A program made the position numbers and the translations under genes. Below the pieces are notes generated by a model. It searched no databases, was not told where the DNA came from, and worked only from the letters and a program-made list of their open reading frames with translations. This document shows, one piece after another, positions 45,251 through 55,995 of a DNA stretch of 64,000 nt. The number at the start of each line of letters is the position of its first letter. Positions within the stretch are counted from its first letter, which is position 1. The stretch is from Gongronella butleri (Eukaryota; Mucoromycota; Mucoromycetes; Mucorales; Cunninghamellaceae), in assembly GCA_025201375.1 (NCBI GenBank), contig JAIWZP010000008.1:372001-436000 (forward strand), in the 5' to 3' direction.

Positions 45251-46177
45251 ATGTCGTTTCTGCGTTTAGTGCGTACGCATGCCCCCGTTCTCCAGTCTCT
45301 GACGCGACCCTACACACCTCTGGCCACTCGCTCCTTCTCGACATTTGGCGGTAAAGCTTCGATTTCGTCTTTTTTTATTCGACTTTTCGCTCACCCACTT
45401 TTTTTTTTATCAATGACGGCAGCTTTACTACACGGCAAGCCCGGTGTGTCCAAGGGCGACGGGTAAGATCCAACGTGTATAGGCAGCAAAAAGGCGTCAA
45501 ATGGCTGACATTGTTCTATTTTTGCTCGATCAGGCCGTACACCGTTCACTTTATCACGCCTGAAGGCGAGAAGATCGACGTCAAGGCGACGGAAGGCGAT
45601 ACCATGCTGGACCTGGCGCAACGTTACGACATTGATCTCGAATGTAACGTCGGAATGGGCTGAAAAATGGAGAAAAAAGGCACAATTTGCTCAATTCTTG
45701 GTTTTTTTGTACAGGTGCCTGTGAAGGCTCGCTTGCGTGCTCGACGTGCCACGTGATTTGCGACCAGGATTACTATGATAAGATGGAAGAGCCCTCCGAT
45801 GAGGAAAACGACATGCTAGATCTCGCTTTTGGTCTCACCGACACGTAAGGACGGGATGACAGCGTCGCATGTCCTGTGGCATGTGCATGGAACGTTAGGG
45901 GGGAGGCGATCTGTGCACAAGAGCGTTTCTGCACGCGGGGTACGATCCGTGCGCGCGTGCTAAACTTTTTGGACTTTTTTTTCTGTTTTAGTTCACGATT
46001 GGGGTGCCAGATCGAGATGAATGAGGAATTGGACGGTATCACGGTGCGCATTCCGTCGGCCACACGAAACCTGCGCGTTGATGGTAAGTTTTATGCGCAT
46101 TGCGTGGCGCCTATGAACTAGCTGACCCCTTTTTTTAAATTTTTTTTCTTGCAGGCTCCAAGCCGACCCACCACTGA
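45251..46177 (+). CDS. YAH1: Mitochondrial [2Fe-2S] ferredoxin (adrenodoxin/Yah1 type)
   Basis: Six exons: 45251-45350, 45423-45462, 45534-45643, 45715-45844, 45992-46083, 46155-46177; 164 residues. The first 40 residues are Arg/Ser/Thr-rich without acids, a mitochondrial presequence. The ferredoxin fold starts at [20 protein letters not shown]. Cluster ligands are Cys86, Cys92 and Cys95 ([12 protein letters not shown]) and Cys132 (LGCQIEM). The acidic helix [20 protein letters not shown] is the partner-binding surface. The family donates electrons for mitochondrial iron-sulfur cluster assembly and haem A synthesis. Oddity: the residue two before the first ligand is Cys84, where the family normally has glycine; it is created at the exon 3/exon 4 junction. 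Confidence 0.93.
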
Positions 46178-47149
46178 TTCAGGGATTGTGCATACCAAAA
46201 CGACCACCACCATCCCACCATCCTCCTTTTCTGTCTTATTATCTATTCTGCACTTATAGACTCGTATCCATCCCCTCAAAATAAAAAGTTCATCGCAAAA
46301 GTGGAAATCATGCAACAAATGGCCGTGAATCTTCGACCGAAGCGGTTATAAATGCTCATATTTCGGTCATTAGTCAAGCGAACATACAGATACAGTGCCA
46401 AAAGAAGCTCATTCAATGTCATCTTTGCTATTTTATACGAAAAAAGGGTAAAAACGAAAAAAAGTAAAATATCCGTAATCCCCAGGGCGATTCGTTGCAT
46501 TTTGTGATCTGGTGCATACATTTAATCACCTCACAGTAAGTATTGCCTGCTTTTTATTATTGAATGGCACTGTTAATGGACATGTTAAAAGAAAATGAAA
46601 AAAATGCGGTACCGCTCGTCTGGTTTAGTCGATAATGGCCGATGTTGCACGACGGATGCAATGTGCAGGTGATGCGTCCTCAGCACCAAGTACTACTTTT
46701 AAAAGGTAGCCAAATCAAGAGGCTCCATGCGTGGCGCGTGGGTGAATTCGGCCATTTTCTTTCCTTTTTTTTCTGTGAAAATGCCTTTTCTTCTCTTTTC
46801 CAGTTACTTTTTTTGTTCCTTTGTGCGCAGCCGATTAAAATTACCATAAGGTTGGCATGAATAAGACGCAAGGCTTGCGTCGGTCGTTGTGTCACTCGCC
46901 AAAAGCTGCCACAGCCTTGTTTACACTTAATTTTTTGTGATCCCACGCGATTTGTTTGATCTTTCTACAGTAATGAGGACGTGTTGCGATCAAAGGGAAC
47001 GAATGCCAAAAGCAACGGTCTCGCGCTGTTTTTGTGGCTCAATTTTGCCATTTCTCCCAACAAGTTTAGATTTCGATACCAATTCGCCTGCAGTCGATTT
47101 TATTATTATTATTATTGTTTTGTGCGCCGCACTGCGCGATATTGATAGG
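46178..47149. other. Intergenic region between ferredoxin and the secreted protein gene
   Basis: About 970 bases. AATAAA-like signal at 46281 for ferredoxin. The remainder (46300-47100) has only short frames without motifs, and an ATT trinucleotide run at 47101-47118. Confidence 0.45.
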
Positions 47150-47503
47150 CTAATAAGGTCCGTCGACGCACGCGTAAGCAGCGGCGCCAATGTTGCTCCA
47201 GCCTTGACCGTCGACCTCCAGGCTGCCATGGTCGTTGTCGTTGCAATCGTACTGGCACCCAGCAGCCGTGAAAAGCCTAAAGTTGTAAGAACCAGCGGAG
47301 CGGACGCTGACAAGGCTGGTTTGGAAGAAACTGGGCATCTCACAGCAGCCATTGAAGGGGCAGGTGAATGTTTGGCACTCACCCGTGAATCCACGTCCTG
47401 AACAGCCATACACTTCCATGGGCGCCTGGCCACGGACCAAAGCACACAGAGAAAGCATCAAGAAAAGCACGGTCGCCATCAGATTCGCCATATTGAAATT
47501 CAA
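47150..47503 (-). CDS. Small secreted cysteine-rich protein, possibly crystallin-like (Greek key)
   Basis: A single exon of 117 codons. Residues 5-26 (MANLMATVLFLMLSLCALVRGQA) are a signal peptide with a likely cut after the VRG or GQA. The mature part has about nine cysteines: YGCSGRGFTGECQTFTCPFN, GCCEMPS, GCQYDC and YACV, with SLVSVRSAGSYNFRLFTAAG between them. The C-x-G-x-C start, a central Ser-Val-Arg-Ser and Gly-Cys-Gln-Tyr order resembles fungal beta/gamma-crystallin-like or related small secreted proteins; this is a resemblance, not an identification. Two in-frame ATGs (first and fifth codons) could start it. Confidence 0.7.
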   Translation of the reverse strand: MNFNMANLMATVLFLMLSLCALVRGQAPMEVYGCSGRGFTGECQTFTCPFNGCCEMPSFFQTSLVSVRSAGSYNFRLFTAAGCQYDCNDNDHGSLEVDGQGWSNIGAAAYACVDGPY

Positions 47504-48749
47504 GTTGATTACAGAACAACGAAAAAATGGAAGAAGAAAAAAAGCTACAGATCGATGGCCCTTTTATAATGATTTCCTTGATCTGCTCCTCTGGTGGGTG
47601 CTAAGTTAAGCCATATTTGGCTCTTTTCCTCACTCCCATCCTTTGCTTGGAGGACAAGAACCCCAGAAAAGGCTGCGCCAGACGTCGCACAATGCACAAT
47701 TGCAGGTGACATTGACTTTTTGATTCCATTGTGGACGTCCATTTTTGTTCTTTTCGGGCCGTGCTGCCTTTTTGAAGTTTAGTGCTTCTCATTTTTACTT
47801 CTTTTTTTTTTTTTGTTCAATTACGTACTTTTTGGCCAAAACACGGTGTCCGAATGACCGAAAGATGCACATCAAGCGTAAATCACCTCCTTGGCCTTTG
47901 AAAACTATTATTTCGTTGTTTCTCGTTCAAATGAACCCACACTGGCGGTACTCAGATAATTGCATGGCGCGATAATGACATATTTTCGAAAATCCCGGAT
48001 TTGCCATAAGGACAAGAACTCTTTAGGAACGCCACAGCTTTCAATTCCATGGTAAAGCATTACTCTATTCAATTATAAAAATAAAAAAAATTGGGGCTGC
48101 ATTTTGGCCGAACCTTTGCGACTTTGGCTCTCACTTTGACCCAATACTCGATCAAACCTGACCTCAGAGCCTTGAAATATGAATTACAAAAAAGAGCACG
48201 GCCAGCTGCCTAGATAGGTGCTGATGATCGATGAAAAAAAATGAGTCTCGCCAGAATTACGCCGGAATTGAGGCATTCCACATTTTCAATGCCGTTTGAT
48301 GCGTGAGGCATCGCATTACAGCGCGTTTACGTGGCAGTTGCCTTTATCAAATCCATGTGTCTGGAGCCTGTTTTGCTGGTGGACGCGTCGGCGCACATCC
48401 CCGACGCGTTCCCGCCGAGAAAGTCACGCTCAAAGCTAAATCTAAGATTAGTCAACGTTGAGTGTAAAGTTTCACATTGGGACGCGAATTGTAAGAGTTG
48501 CGAACATTGGCAAGAAAAAAAACCAGGCTGGCGGGCAGTGCGCCGCCCGTTTCAAAAAAGGAAATGCCCAATTCTCCTCTTTTTGAGCACCACTGTTTTG
48601 CCTCTTCTTTTTTTTTTTTTTTTCTTCCCTGTTTCTTTGTATACCACCTCACAGCGTCTTTTTCCTCTTTTTTTCGCCGCCCCTCGCACCCACGCCGCTT
48701 TCCTACGTCTCACCGCCGCACGTTTTTACTCTATTTTTTTTACACAGCC
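47504..48749. other. Intergenic region with a degenerate repeat D copy
   Basis: 1.2 kb. 47870-48480 resembles repeat D. 48600-48749 is the pyrimidine-rich EMG1 leader. No gene seen. Confidence 0.4.
47870..48480 (+). repeat. Dispersed repeat D, copy 3 (degenerate)
   Basis: GTTTCTCGTTCAAATGA (47919) is shared with both other copies. Weaker matches follow: ATTATAAAAATAAAAAAAATTGG, GGACGCGTCGGCGC ... CCCGACGCGTTCCCG, and GCTAAATCTAAGATTAGTCA, in the order of copy 1. Identity is low, so only the first anchor and the end block are convincing. Confidence 0.45.
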
Positions 48750-48870
48750 ATGGCCGCGGAACCGTCAGCGTCAAGCAAGCCTATTATTGCGACCGAGAGT
48801 CTCGGGTTGCTAGACACGATCGACTCGACGACGGATGTCTCGCTCGGTGAGCTGGACGACGTCGACGACG

Positions 48871-48902
<32 letters not shown>

Positions 48903-49928
48903 AATCATACCGGCGCGTCTTCGCCCGCTCACTCACTACAGACAAACGGCCGCAAGCTGATCGTCATCTTGGAAAATGCTTCCATAGAGGCCGCCCAGCT
49001 AGTCAATTCCCGCTTTGAAACCAAGCTGCAGCTCCTCAATTGCGATGAGCATCAGTCTGTCCTCAAGCGGCTCGGTCGTGACATTGCAGATGCTCGCCCC
49101 GACATTGTGCACCAGGTAAAATGCCCCTCAAACAGCGATGTCATCCTTGAAATGGGCGCCCATTGACGCTTTTTTTTTTTTTTTTTTGCTTTTTTGCTGT
49201 ACTAGTGCTTGCTCGCCCTGCTGGACAGCCCGCTGAACAAGGCCGGCCACATGGAGGTAACAAGCAGAGAAGAATTGGAAGGAGGAAACGCCCCATTTTT
49301 GCGAAAACCGACACGATTTGTTTGCTTTTGTTCGTTAGGTCTACATCCACACGGCCAAGGGCGTCGTGATCCGCATCAATCCCGAGTGCCGCATCCCTCG
49401 CACAATCAAGCGCTTCTCCGGCCTCATGTGTAAAAGCGTTTGAATTTCAAAAATATGGTACATTTCTCATGAGTTCTTCTTTTTTTTAGGCCAATTACTA
49501 GAGCTTGGCTACATTGAGAGCAAGGCCGGCGTGCCATTCAAGCTGCTCGAGATTCTACAGCCGCCACTACAATCGTACCTACCGCAGGACGCCGTCAAGA
49601 TTGGTAAGTCAACATGCAAACGTACAAACATGCTAAATGGGCGATATTGCGCGACACATGGCGCCATGGCAACCACGTGTCGTCGTATCGCACAGGCAGG
49701 AGCACACCGCCCTCCGTGTAGAAAGTTCAGAACACCAATGGAAACGCCGGATATTCATTTTCGCGCTTTTTTGTACAGCATTGTCCTGGAATGCGCCAAA
49801 GGTCCGGCTTTTCAAGTATTTCCGTGACTTGGAACTGGACAATCGCCCAATGGTCGTCGCGGTCGGTGCCATGGCCAAAGGCAAAGATACCTTTGCGGAT
49901 GCCTACGTGGATACAAAGATCGGTAAGC

Positions 49929-49962
<34 letters not shown>

Positions 49963-50118
49963 AAAAGAAAAAGAAAATAAAACGCCATTCCTCGTTTTGC
50001 TGACCCACAATTTTTGCTCGCTCTTTGTTTGCTAGGTGTCTCCAATTACGCATTGTCTGCCGCCGTCGCGTGTGCCAAGGTGTGTTGTGCCTTGGAAGAT
50101 CTATGGGACATCATGTAA
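48750..50118 (+). CDS. EMG1: EMG1/NEP1, 18S rRNA pseudouridine N1-methyltransferase
   Basis: Six exons: 48750-49115, 49206-49256, 49339-49429, 49490-49603, 49779-49922, 50036-50118; 282 residues. SPOUT-fold enzyme of small-subunit ribosome assembly in the nucleolus. Seen: the first strand [73 protein letters not shown] with [10 protein letters not shown] (the RNA-binding arginines), and the C-terminal knot with [11 protein letters not shown] (cofactor loop) and [20 protein letters not shown]. The N-terminal 70 residues are extra and carry a poly-Gln run of about nine. Intron 5 starts with GTAAGCGC followed by about 30 A. Confidence 0.95.
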
Positions 50119-50368
50119 CTTGTCACGCATTCCCCATTGTTGACAAATTGGTGACGTGCGTGTCTTTCCACTCCCTTTTTTCTTTTTTTCTTTCTTGCTT
50201 ACTTGTAGCATCCTTGCATTGTGTTTTCATTGAAAAAAAAATCATATTTATTTTCTTTTTTTTAAAAAAAAAAAAGGGGGGGTGGGGGATCTTATGAACA
50301 ATGGGAACGAGAAGGGTGAGGAATGATGATACAAGGATGCAAAATGCGAAAAATAGGGAGGAATTGGA

Positions 50369-50998
50369 TCAAGAGGAGGCCTTGGTGGGGACTGGCTTTT
50401 TCATGTTGACAAGGGCCAGTCGCGACATGTTTCTGTCTTGAGTGTGTTGGAGCGCCTCGTCGTAGGAAACCCAGATGCGCGTGCGGGTATCGTCTGGGGA
50501 CGCTGGAAGCGATTTGAACGCGTCGACCTGGTACATACAGTGGTGTGCGATGGTTTTGCCCTTTTTATTGGCCTCAACAAACACGCCGATGCGATGCGCG
50601 GCCGACACGGTTTGCACACACGCGTCGTGCAGCAACAAGCGCTGCGCCGTTAATTCAAACGGCTCGTCACCCTTTCCACAGTCGGCCTTGGGCAGCACGT
50701 ACTTGCCCTCGCGCTTGCGGCTTGACAACAGCAGGATCTTTTGCGTGGCAGGGTCCACCACAACCAGTCCGACGCTGCGTCGTAGCTTTTTCTTCTTTTT
50801 GCCGTCCGACACCTGCGTCGCCACGTCCTCAACGGGGCTCTCGGCACGCGTCGACCCCGAGTGATCCGACGCCGTGTCTTCTTCATCCTTGTAATGTTGC
50901 TGCGGCGGCGATGGAGGCAATGGGTTGCTCATCAGATTGTAATTGTTGGCTTGAGGCTCATACAGAGTAGCGCCAGTGGGAAGGATGGCCGTGGACAT
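50369..50998 (-). CDS. Nudix-fold protein with a degenerate Nudix box (diphosphoinositol-phosphohydrolase-like)
   Basis: A single exon of 209 codons, convergent with EMG1. Residues about 73-200 have the Nudix fold order: RRSVGLVVVDPATQKILLLSS, then KREGKYVLPKADCGKGDEPF, the box helix ELTAQRLLLHDACVQT, and later strands (RIGVFVEANKKG, HHCMYQVDAF). Order and flanking residues (KYVLPK, DEPFE, TAQR) resemble the Aps1/Ddp1 group that cleaves diphosphoinositol phosphates and diadenosine polyphosphates. The box itself lacks the RExxEE glutamates: the segment after Arg120 is LLLHDA. It is therefore probably catalytically dead or altered. The first 65 residues are disordered. Confidence 0.82.
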   Translation of the reverse strand: MSTAILPTGATLYEPQANNYNLMSNPLPPSPPQQHYKDEEDTASDHSGSTRAESPVEDVATQVSDGKKKKKLRRSVGLVVVDPATQKILLLSSRKREGKYVLPKADCGKGDEPFELTAQRLLLHDACVQTVSAAHRIGVFVEANKKGKTIAHHCMYQVDAFKSLPASPDDTRTRIWVSYDEALQHTQDRNMSRLALVNMKKPVPTKASS

Positions 50999-53900
50999 TG
51001 GAAGATAAAAGAGGTGAGGGAGAAGAAAATGGGAAGGGAAGAGCCAGAATAATCAAAGCAATAAAAAAAAAAGTGAAAAATACCCCCCAAATCGTGCTTA
51101 GGACCCCGTCTCTTTTATATCTTCGACGCTCCCATCGCTTCGCAATGCCGGAGCCAAGATTTACCCATTGGGATCACACTCCGTCCTTTAGTCATGCAGC
51201 ATTGAATCGCTCTCGTTTCGCTTCCCCCTCCCTTTTTTTTTTTTCTTTTGCAAAGCCTTGTTTGATCGCCTTTCTGATCATGACGTGTGACACACGACAA
51301 CACGTGACGTCGCGTATCAAAGGGGTCTTGGGCGATTTACCCCCTTGTTTGTCGTTTACCCCCCTGTTCTAGTCTTGCTTATGTGCGCCCAGGTCCCACT
51401 TTTGGCTAAAATGAACAGACACGGCTCGGAAACATGCCGTCTGATCCGAATCGCAAAAAAAAAAAAAAAAAAAAAAAATATTTTTTATAGGAGCGTGCCC
51501 ATTGGCAATGTCTTGGACCATCGTCCGTCTGGATCCAAAAAGATCGTGATTTGTATCTTTTTGCCACCATGCGAATTTGTTACAGACATGGCCAGGGGCA
51601 AAGGAGCAACGGAGGTGGGCGGCAATGCCATGTCACCAGGTCACTTTTTCTTGGGCTCTTATCATATCGGCTTATAAAGTGAAGAAAGCTTAGTTGGAGG
51701 CTCAAACCAAACACGCGAAAACCAAGTTGACAGCCCAAAAAGCAGCTTCGTTCTGATTTCTGATGAAAAACAACCAAATTTGGGCAATGTGCTGAGCTGG
51801 CCCTTTTGCTGTTTTTGATCAGTCATCCATCGATTTGGGAAACAATGGGGGAAACAAGGAGAAAGGACCGCTGCGCTTTTGCCGAGACAAATGCATATTG
51901 AGTGCCGGATCCCCGCCACTTTCTCCTCCCTCTTCCTTCTTTTTTTTCCAGAGCATTCCCTTGTTCACAGACCGCCACAGGTCTTGCATTTGTCATCGTC
52001 ATATCCCCTTTAAAAAAAAATAGATGCAATGACAAGCCCCTCAATAAAATGTCCCTTCGCGCCTACCCCCCTGTGTACCAATCTTTCATCGTGCCCTTTT
52101 TCGAAACATGCATGAAGAAACACGTAACACGCCGTGTCACCGCGCGTCATGCTCACGAAAGTTTAGCGCTTGTTTCTTAATTTTCCGCTCATCCGCCTGC
52201 GACAACGTCATGCCACGGCTCACGTTACCTTTTTCATCGTAATCCGGGCACTGGGGGTCTCCTTGACCATCACTCGTCGATTGCTTCTCACGCGACGTCG
52301 TACATCTCTTTGTGAAACCCATAAAAAAAAAAGAACGCTTAGCATCCAAGGGCTCGGCACCCGTCATGAACAAAGGCTTTGGTTGCGCCCCCTCCCCCGT
52401 GGCCATCGTTTTCGCCACTCGCGGCTTTTTTTTTTTTTTTGCAGGACGAGTTGGCCGAGAATAAAGCGGCGAATGGGTCCAGAAGCTGGGCTGGGTGGCT
52501 GTGAAGATGTGCAACCATCGATCACGGCGAGGCGACGGCATTGACAGGTCTGTTTCAGGATTTTATGCGTCCCCGTCGCCACCCCAAAGATTGTTAAATG
52601 GGAACAAAACGGGCATTTCGGCCCGCGGGGTTCGCCCTTCACCCCCCCCCGATTGCGAGAGAAACAAAAAAGGGGGGAGGGGCCCAGAACCACATTGTGC
52701 ATCTTTGTACAAGTCAACGTTCCGCGGCGGTGCTTGGCACGCTTCTTCACGCGCGGTGATCGAGCCATGTTCATCCCCTTTTTTGGAGCGACACGTGTGC
52801 GTCAGTGCGTGGCATTCGGCAACCCAAATGCGATTACCGCCGGTGGAGCGCACCAGGAGACCCCTGGACGCCTGTTTTCGTTATTTATTTGTGTTTTCGA
52901 AGGGAGACCCCGGTTTTCGCAGACACGGTGCAGCCCGCTTGGTCGATTGTGACATCCGGCTGGCCATGGTGCGACGAGACAAACCCACCATTCAGAACGC
53001 GACGATGAAATAAACAAAAAAAAAAAAAAAAAACAAATATCCCACACACGTCGCGCCCGAAGTCAGACCTTGCCACCTGCTTTTTTTTTTTTTGATTGAC
53101 GGTGTTGCGATTGATAGCCCTCTCTGTGAATTTTGTTAAATTATTTGTGTTTTGCAAGCTTTGCACCTGTAGATCACTTTGACTATGCTCGTACTTTGTC
53201 CAACGGCACAATTTTTTTCGCTTGCTTTGAGGCTGCACGGTGCCTTGACAGATAGGTTGACAATAGCGAGATTTAACTTTCGCGCTTTTTGTAATTTGCG
53301 CGTCGTTTTCCCTAAGCAGTCCTCTTTTTTTGCCAACCCATTAAACGGAGGTATATCAGCTCTCCAATTTTACTACTTCAAGGAACTTGCTACTGTACGG
53401 GCCTATGATGCCCTGGCAAAAGCTGATCATGATATAGAAGACAAACCCTGATTTCGTGCAGAAGTGCACTTTCTCCGGACTGAGAGGGATCATCTGGGAT
53501 TGCGAAAAAAAAACTTGGAATTATTGGAGCCTTGAGTTGACTATTGTATCATTTATCATATCAATTGAACTAAATTCGGAGCCATGCGGTCAGGCACATG
53601 GGGCGAAATGAGTATGATAAGATATTACTTTGGCTTTGGATTTTGAATTTTCATTAGCAAACGCCAATCTCGAGATTTTTCAAGACTGTGAGTGATCCGA
53701 TTTGAGAAAAAATTGACCCCGTTTGAGCCTTGAGCGCCTCAGAAAGCTCAGATGAATCAGCGGCCAAAAGCGGTGAAAGCGCTTGTGTTTTGGCGAGATT
53801 GCGTTGAGATCTTAGTGCAATAATGCTCTACGAACTCGCATCTTCAATTTTGGTTTGCTGGCAAACCTGCTGTTAGCTCGACTCTGCCTGCCTGTCCAAG

Positions 53901-54019
53901 CAGTATTCACAAAATTTGAGCCACAGCAAGCATGGAAAAAAGCCAGTCAGCAGCTTAGCATCTCTGCAAGTGCACGAAAAATGCGCTCAACAAAAGCACA
54001 ATTTCATCCGTGTTCGATT
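50999..54019. other. Gene-poor region upstream of the Nudix gene
   Basis: 3 kb with A/T runs (51454-51477, 52431-52440, 53017-53032, 53082-53093). On the minus strand at 52180-52560 a short split frame is possible (VAHLHSHPAQLLDPFAALF, then VRRRVRSNRRVMVKETPSAR across a poly-A/poly-T intron), but it has no recognisable family and its donor is weak. 53480-53720 has faint likeness to repeat D. Nothing else is supported. Confidence 0.35.
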
Positions 54020-54415
54020 TTGCACGCAAATAAAGCGTGTGATCCGTCCATGTTTTGATCTCAGTGGACAGAAACTGGCGCGTGCTATTGTATCATTTCA
54101 AAGATTCTATCATAACTGCACAAAAACTTACACATTTACCTTATTTAAACACCAAAGAGCGTGTTTTTCAGACTTTGGCGGCCTTCTGCGCCTCCAGAAA
54201 ACGTTTTACAGCCTTCTCGCCCGTCAATGATACTTGCGTGCTGCGTCGTCACGGCGAAATCAACAGTATCGCCCAGTGTTCAAGACAGACCCGCCAAAAA
54301 AAAAATTGGACTCGAAAATGCCAAAAACCTCCTATTTGTACTGTACTATTTTGCATTCATCTGTCCATCTGCTTGGTCGACCCCGCATCCCCGCTCAAAA
54401 AATAGCCGCTTTGAT
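54020..54415 (+). repeat. Dispersed repeat B, copy 2, left part
   Basis: Aligns with 30660-31060: GTCCATGTTTTGATCTCAGT, ACAGCCTTCTCGCCCGTCAA, GACTCGAAAATGCCA, CATTCATCTGTCCA and TGGTCGACCCCGC. The match stops abruptly at about 54410, where the CAGGTC element begins, and resumes at 55995. Confidence 0.85.
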
Positions 54416-55995
54416 GACCTGAAAAGTTCAGGTCCAACCTGAACATTACAAAATCAACCTGAATAATTTGGCCTGAAACCGACCGAAATGCCTGAATTAA
54501 ATTCAGTAACACAGTAAGTCTTCGGTTTTCAGGTCATTTCAGTTCAATTCAGGTGCGATTCATTTCAGGTCGTCGGTTTTCAGGTCAATTCAGGTGCGAT
54601 TCATTTCAGTAAATCGTGAAATGACCTGAAAATTGACGACCTGAAATGAATCTCGCCTGAAATGACCTGAAAACCGACGAACTACTGACATGGTTCGCAC
54701 CTGAATTGAGCTGAAAACCGACGACCTGAAATGAATCGCACCTGAATTGACCTGAAAACCGACGACCTGAAATGAATCGCACCTGAATTGACCTGAAAAC
54801 CGACGACCTGAAATGAATCGCACCTGAAATGTGTCAGATTCCAGCCTGACAAGCTTGCCCACATTTATTTTTTTCGTTTTTGCGCCGCCTCGCCTTGGTC
54901 CTCGCCGCTCGCACACGTCCCTCGCTCGTTGTCGCAGCACGTCCGCATCCACCTTGTGCTTGGCCCGCACGCTTCCTTTTATTACGCGCTCGTTTTCAAA
55001 ACACGCGTTGCAACGCATCGCGACGCGTCCAACGCGTGAATTGGCTCGGCTCCCGCCTCGCCCAATCTTCACGCGCATCCGCATTCATGTCTTGCTTGGT
55101 CACCAGCATTGCCCAACAAGTCCAGTCATCGTCACCTCGTCTTCTTTGGCCGCGCTACACGCGCATCTCAAGTCTCAAGCCAAGTGTGCCTCTCGACCCG
55201 TTGCACGCGTACTCGATCCTCAGCCCGATCTCTCGCCACGCTGTGCACGCACTAACTCGACATGGCCTCATTTGTTCGAATCATCATCAAGTTCCGCTCG
55301 CTCTCTTTTCTTTTTCCGTCGTCGATTGCATGACTGACGCGACACGTGGTCTCCGCAGACTCCGACCACGCGCCATCCTTCTTCATGCACAACTAATTAA
55401 ACCCCCTTTCCCTTATTAGAGCCTTTCCATTTGTCCCCTTATTCCGATTAACACACGTTTTCATTCTTTCCTTCTTGCTTTTCCTTGCCAATAAACCCGC
55501 TTGCTCTTTCCCCAGCACTTCCTTTGGTGGGCCTCTTTTGGCATGGCCTTTGCCTTCACTTTGGCCTACTGTAGTCGCCCTCTTGGCAGCCTATGCCCTC
55601 CGGCCTGCATGGCCGTTTGGACGCACCTGATGAATTGACCTGAAAACCGATCGACGACCTGAAACGATTTGTACCTGAATAGAGCTGAAATGACTTGATG
55701 CCCGACAACCTGCTGATGAAATAATTGACCGGAAAGCTGAAACCGACCTGCACGCTCTATCGTAAAAGTTGGGCTTTCAGGTTTAGGTCATTCAGGACTT
55801 CAGGTCGTACATTTCAGGCCCTTGAGCCTGAATTACTGTAAAATATAAATCAGGTCAGGTTTCAGGTCTTTTGCTTTTTTCAGGTCGAGTTTCGGACTTT
55901 AGGTCGAAATTTCAAGCAGAATTTTTGTGACCTGAACCTGAATTTCCTCAGCATTTCAGGTTTTCATTTCAGCTCATCCGACCCGCCGGGCACCA
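54410..55995. mobile_element. 1.6 kb insertion with CAGGTC/GACCTG-array ends
   Basis: It interrupts repeat B (left half ends 54415, right half starts about 55995). Both ends are built from dozens of CCTGAA/TTCAGG cores. The left end holds a large palindrome: arm 54522-54608 (units of TTCAGGTCGTCGGTTTTCAG type) against 54616-54830, where the inverted unit, about 41 bases, repeats directly three or more times (ACCTGAATTGACC, TGAAAACCGACG, ACCTGAAATGAATCGC). The right end (55620-55990) has more degenerate copies in both orientations. The 54840-55615 centre is C-rich, non-repetitive, with an AATAAA at about 55490 and no recognisable protein. This architecture fits a non-autonomous DNA transposon or foldback element (inference). 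Confidence 0.7.

Noticed and set aside
52140..52775. A basic minus-strand protein starting MARSPRVKKRAKHRRGTLT with possible downstream exons
   Set aside because: Frames can be joined only with a weak donor and an unspliced poly-A tract; no family recognised, so only mentioned in the region note.
54690..54830. CAGGTC array read as a CRISPR-like or centromeric satellite
   Set aside because: The unit has no unique spacers and only a few copies, and its inverted partner and nesting in repeat B fit a transposon end better.
54831..55419. Two overlapping plus-strand open frames (168 and 179 codons) in the centre of the CAGGTC element
   Set aside because: Both are Arg/Ser/Pro-rich, overlap in different frames, show no domain, and arise from C-rich composition. 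Not supported as genes.
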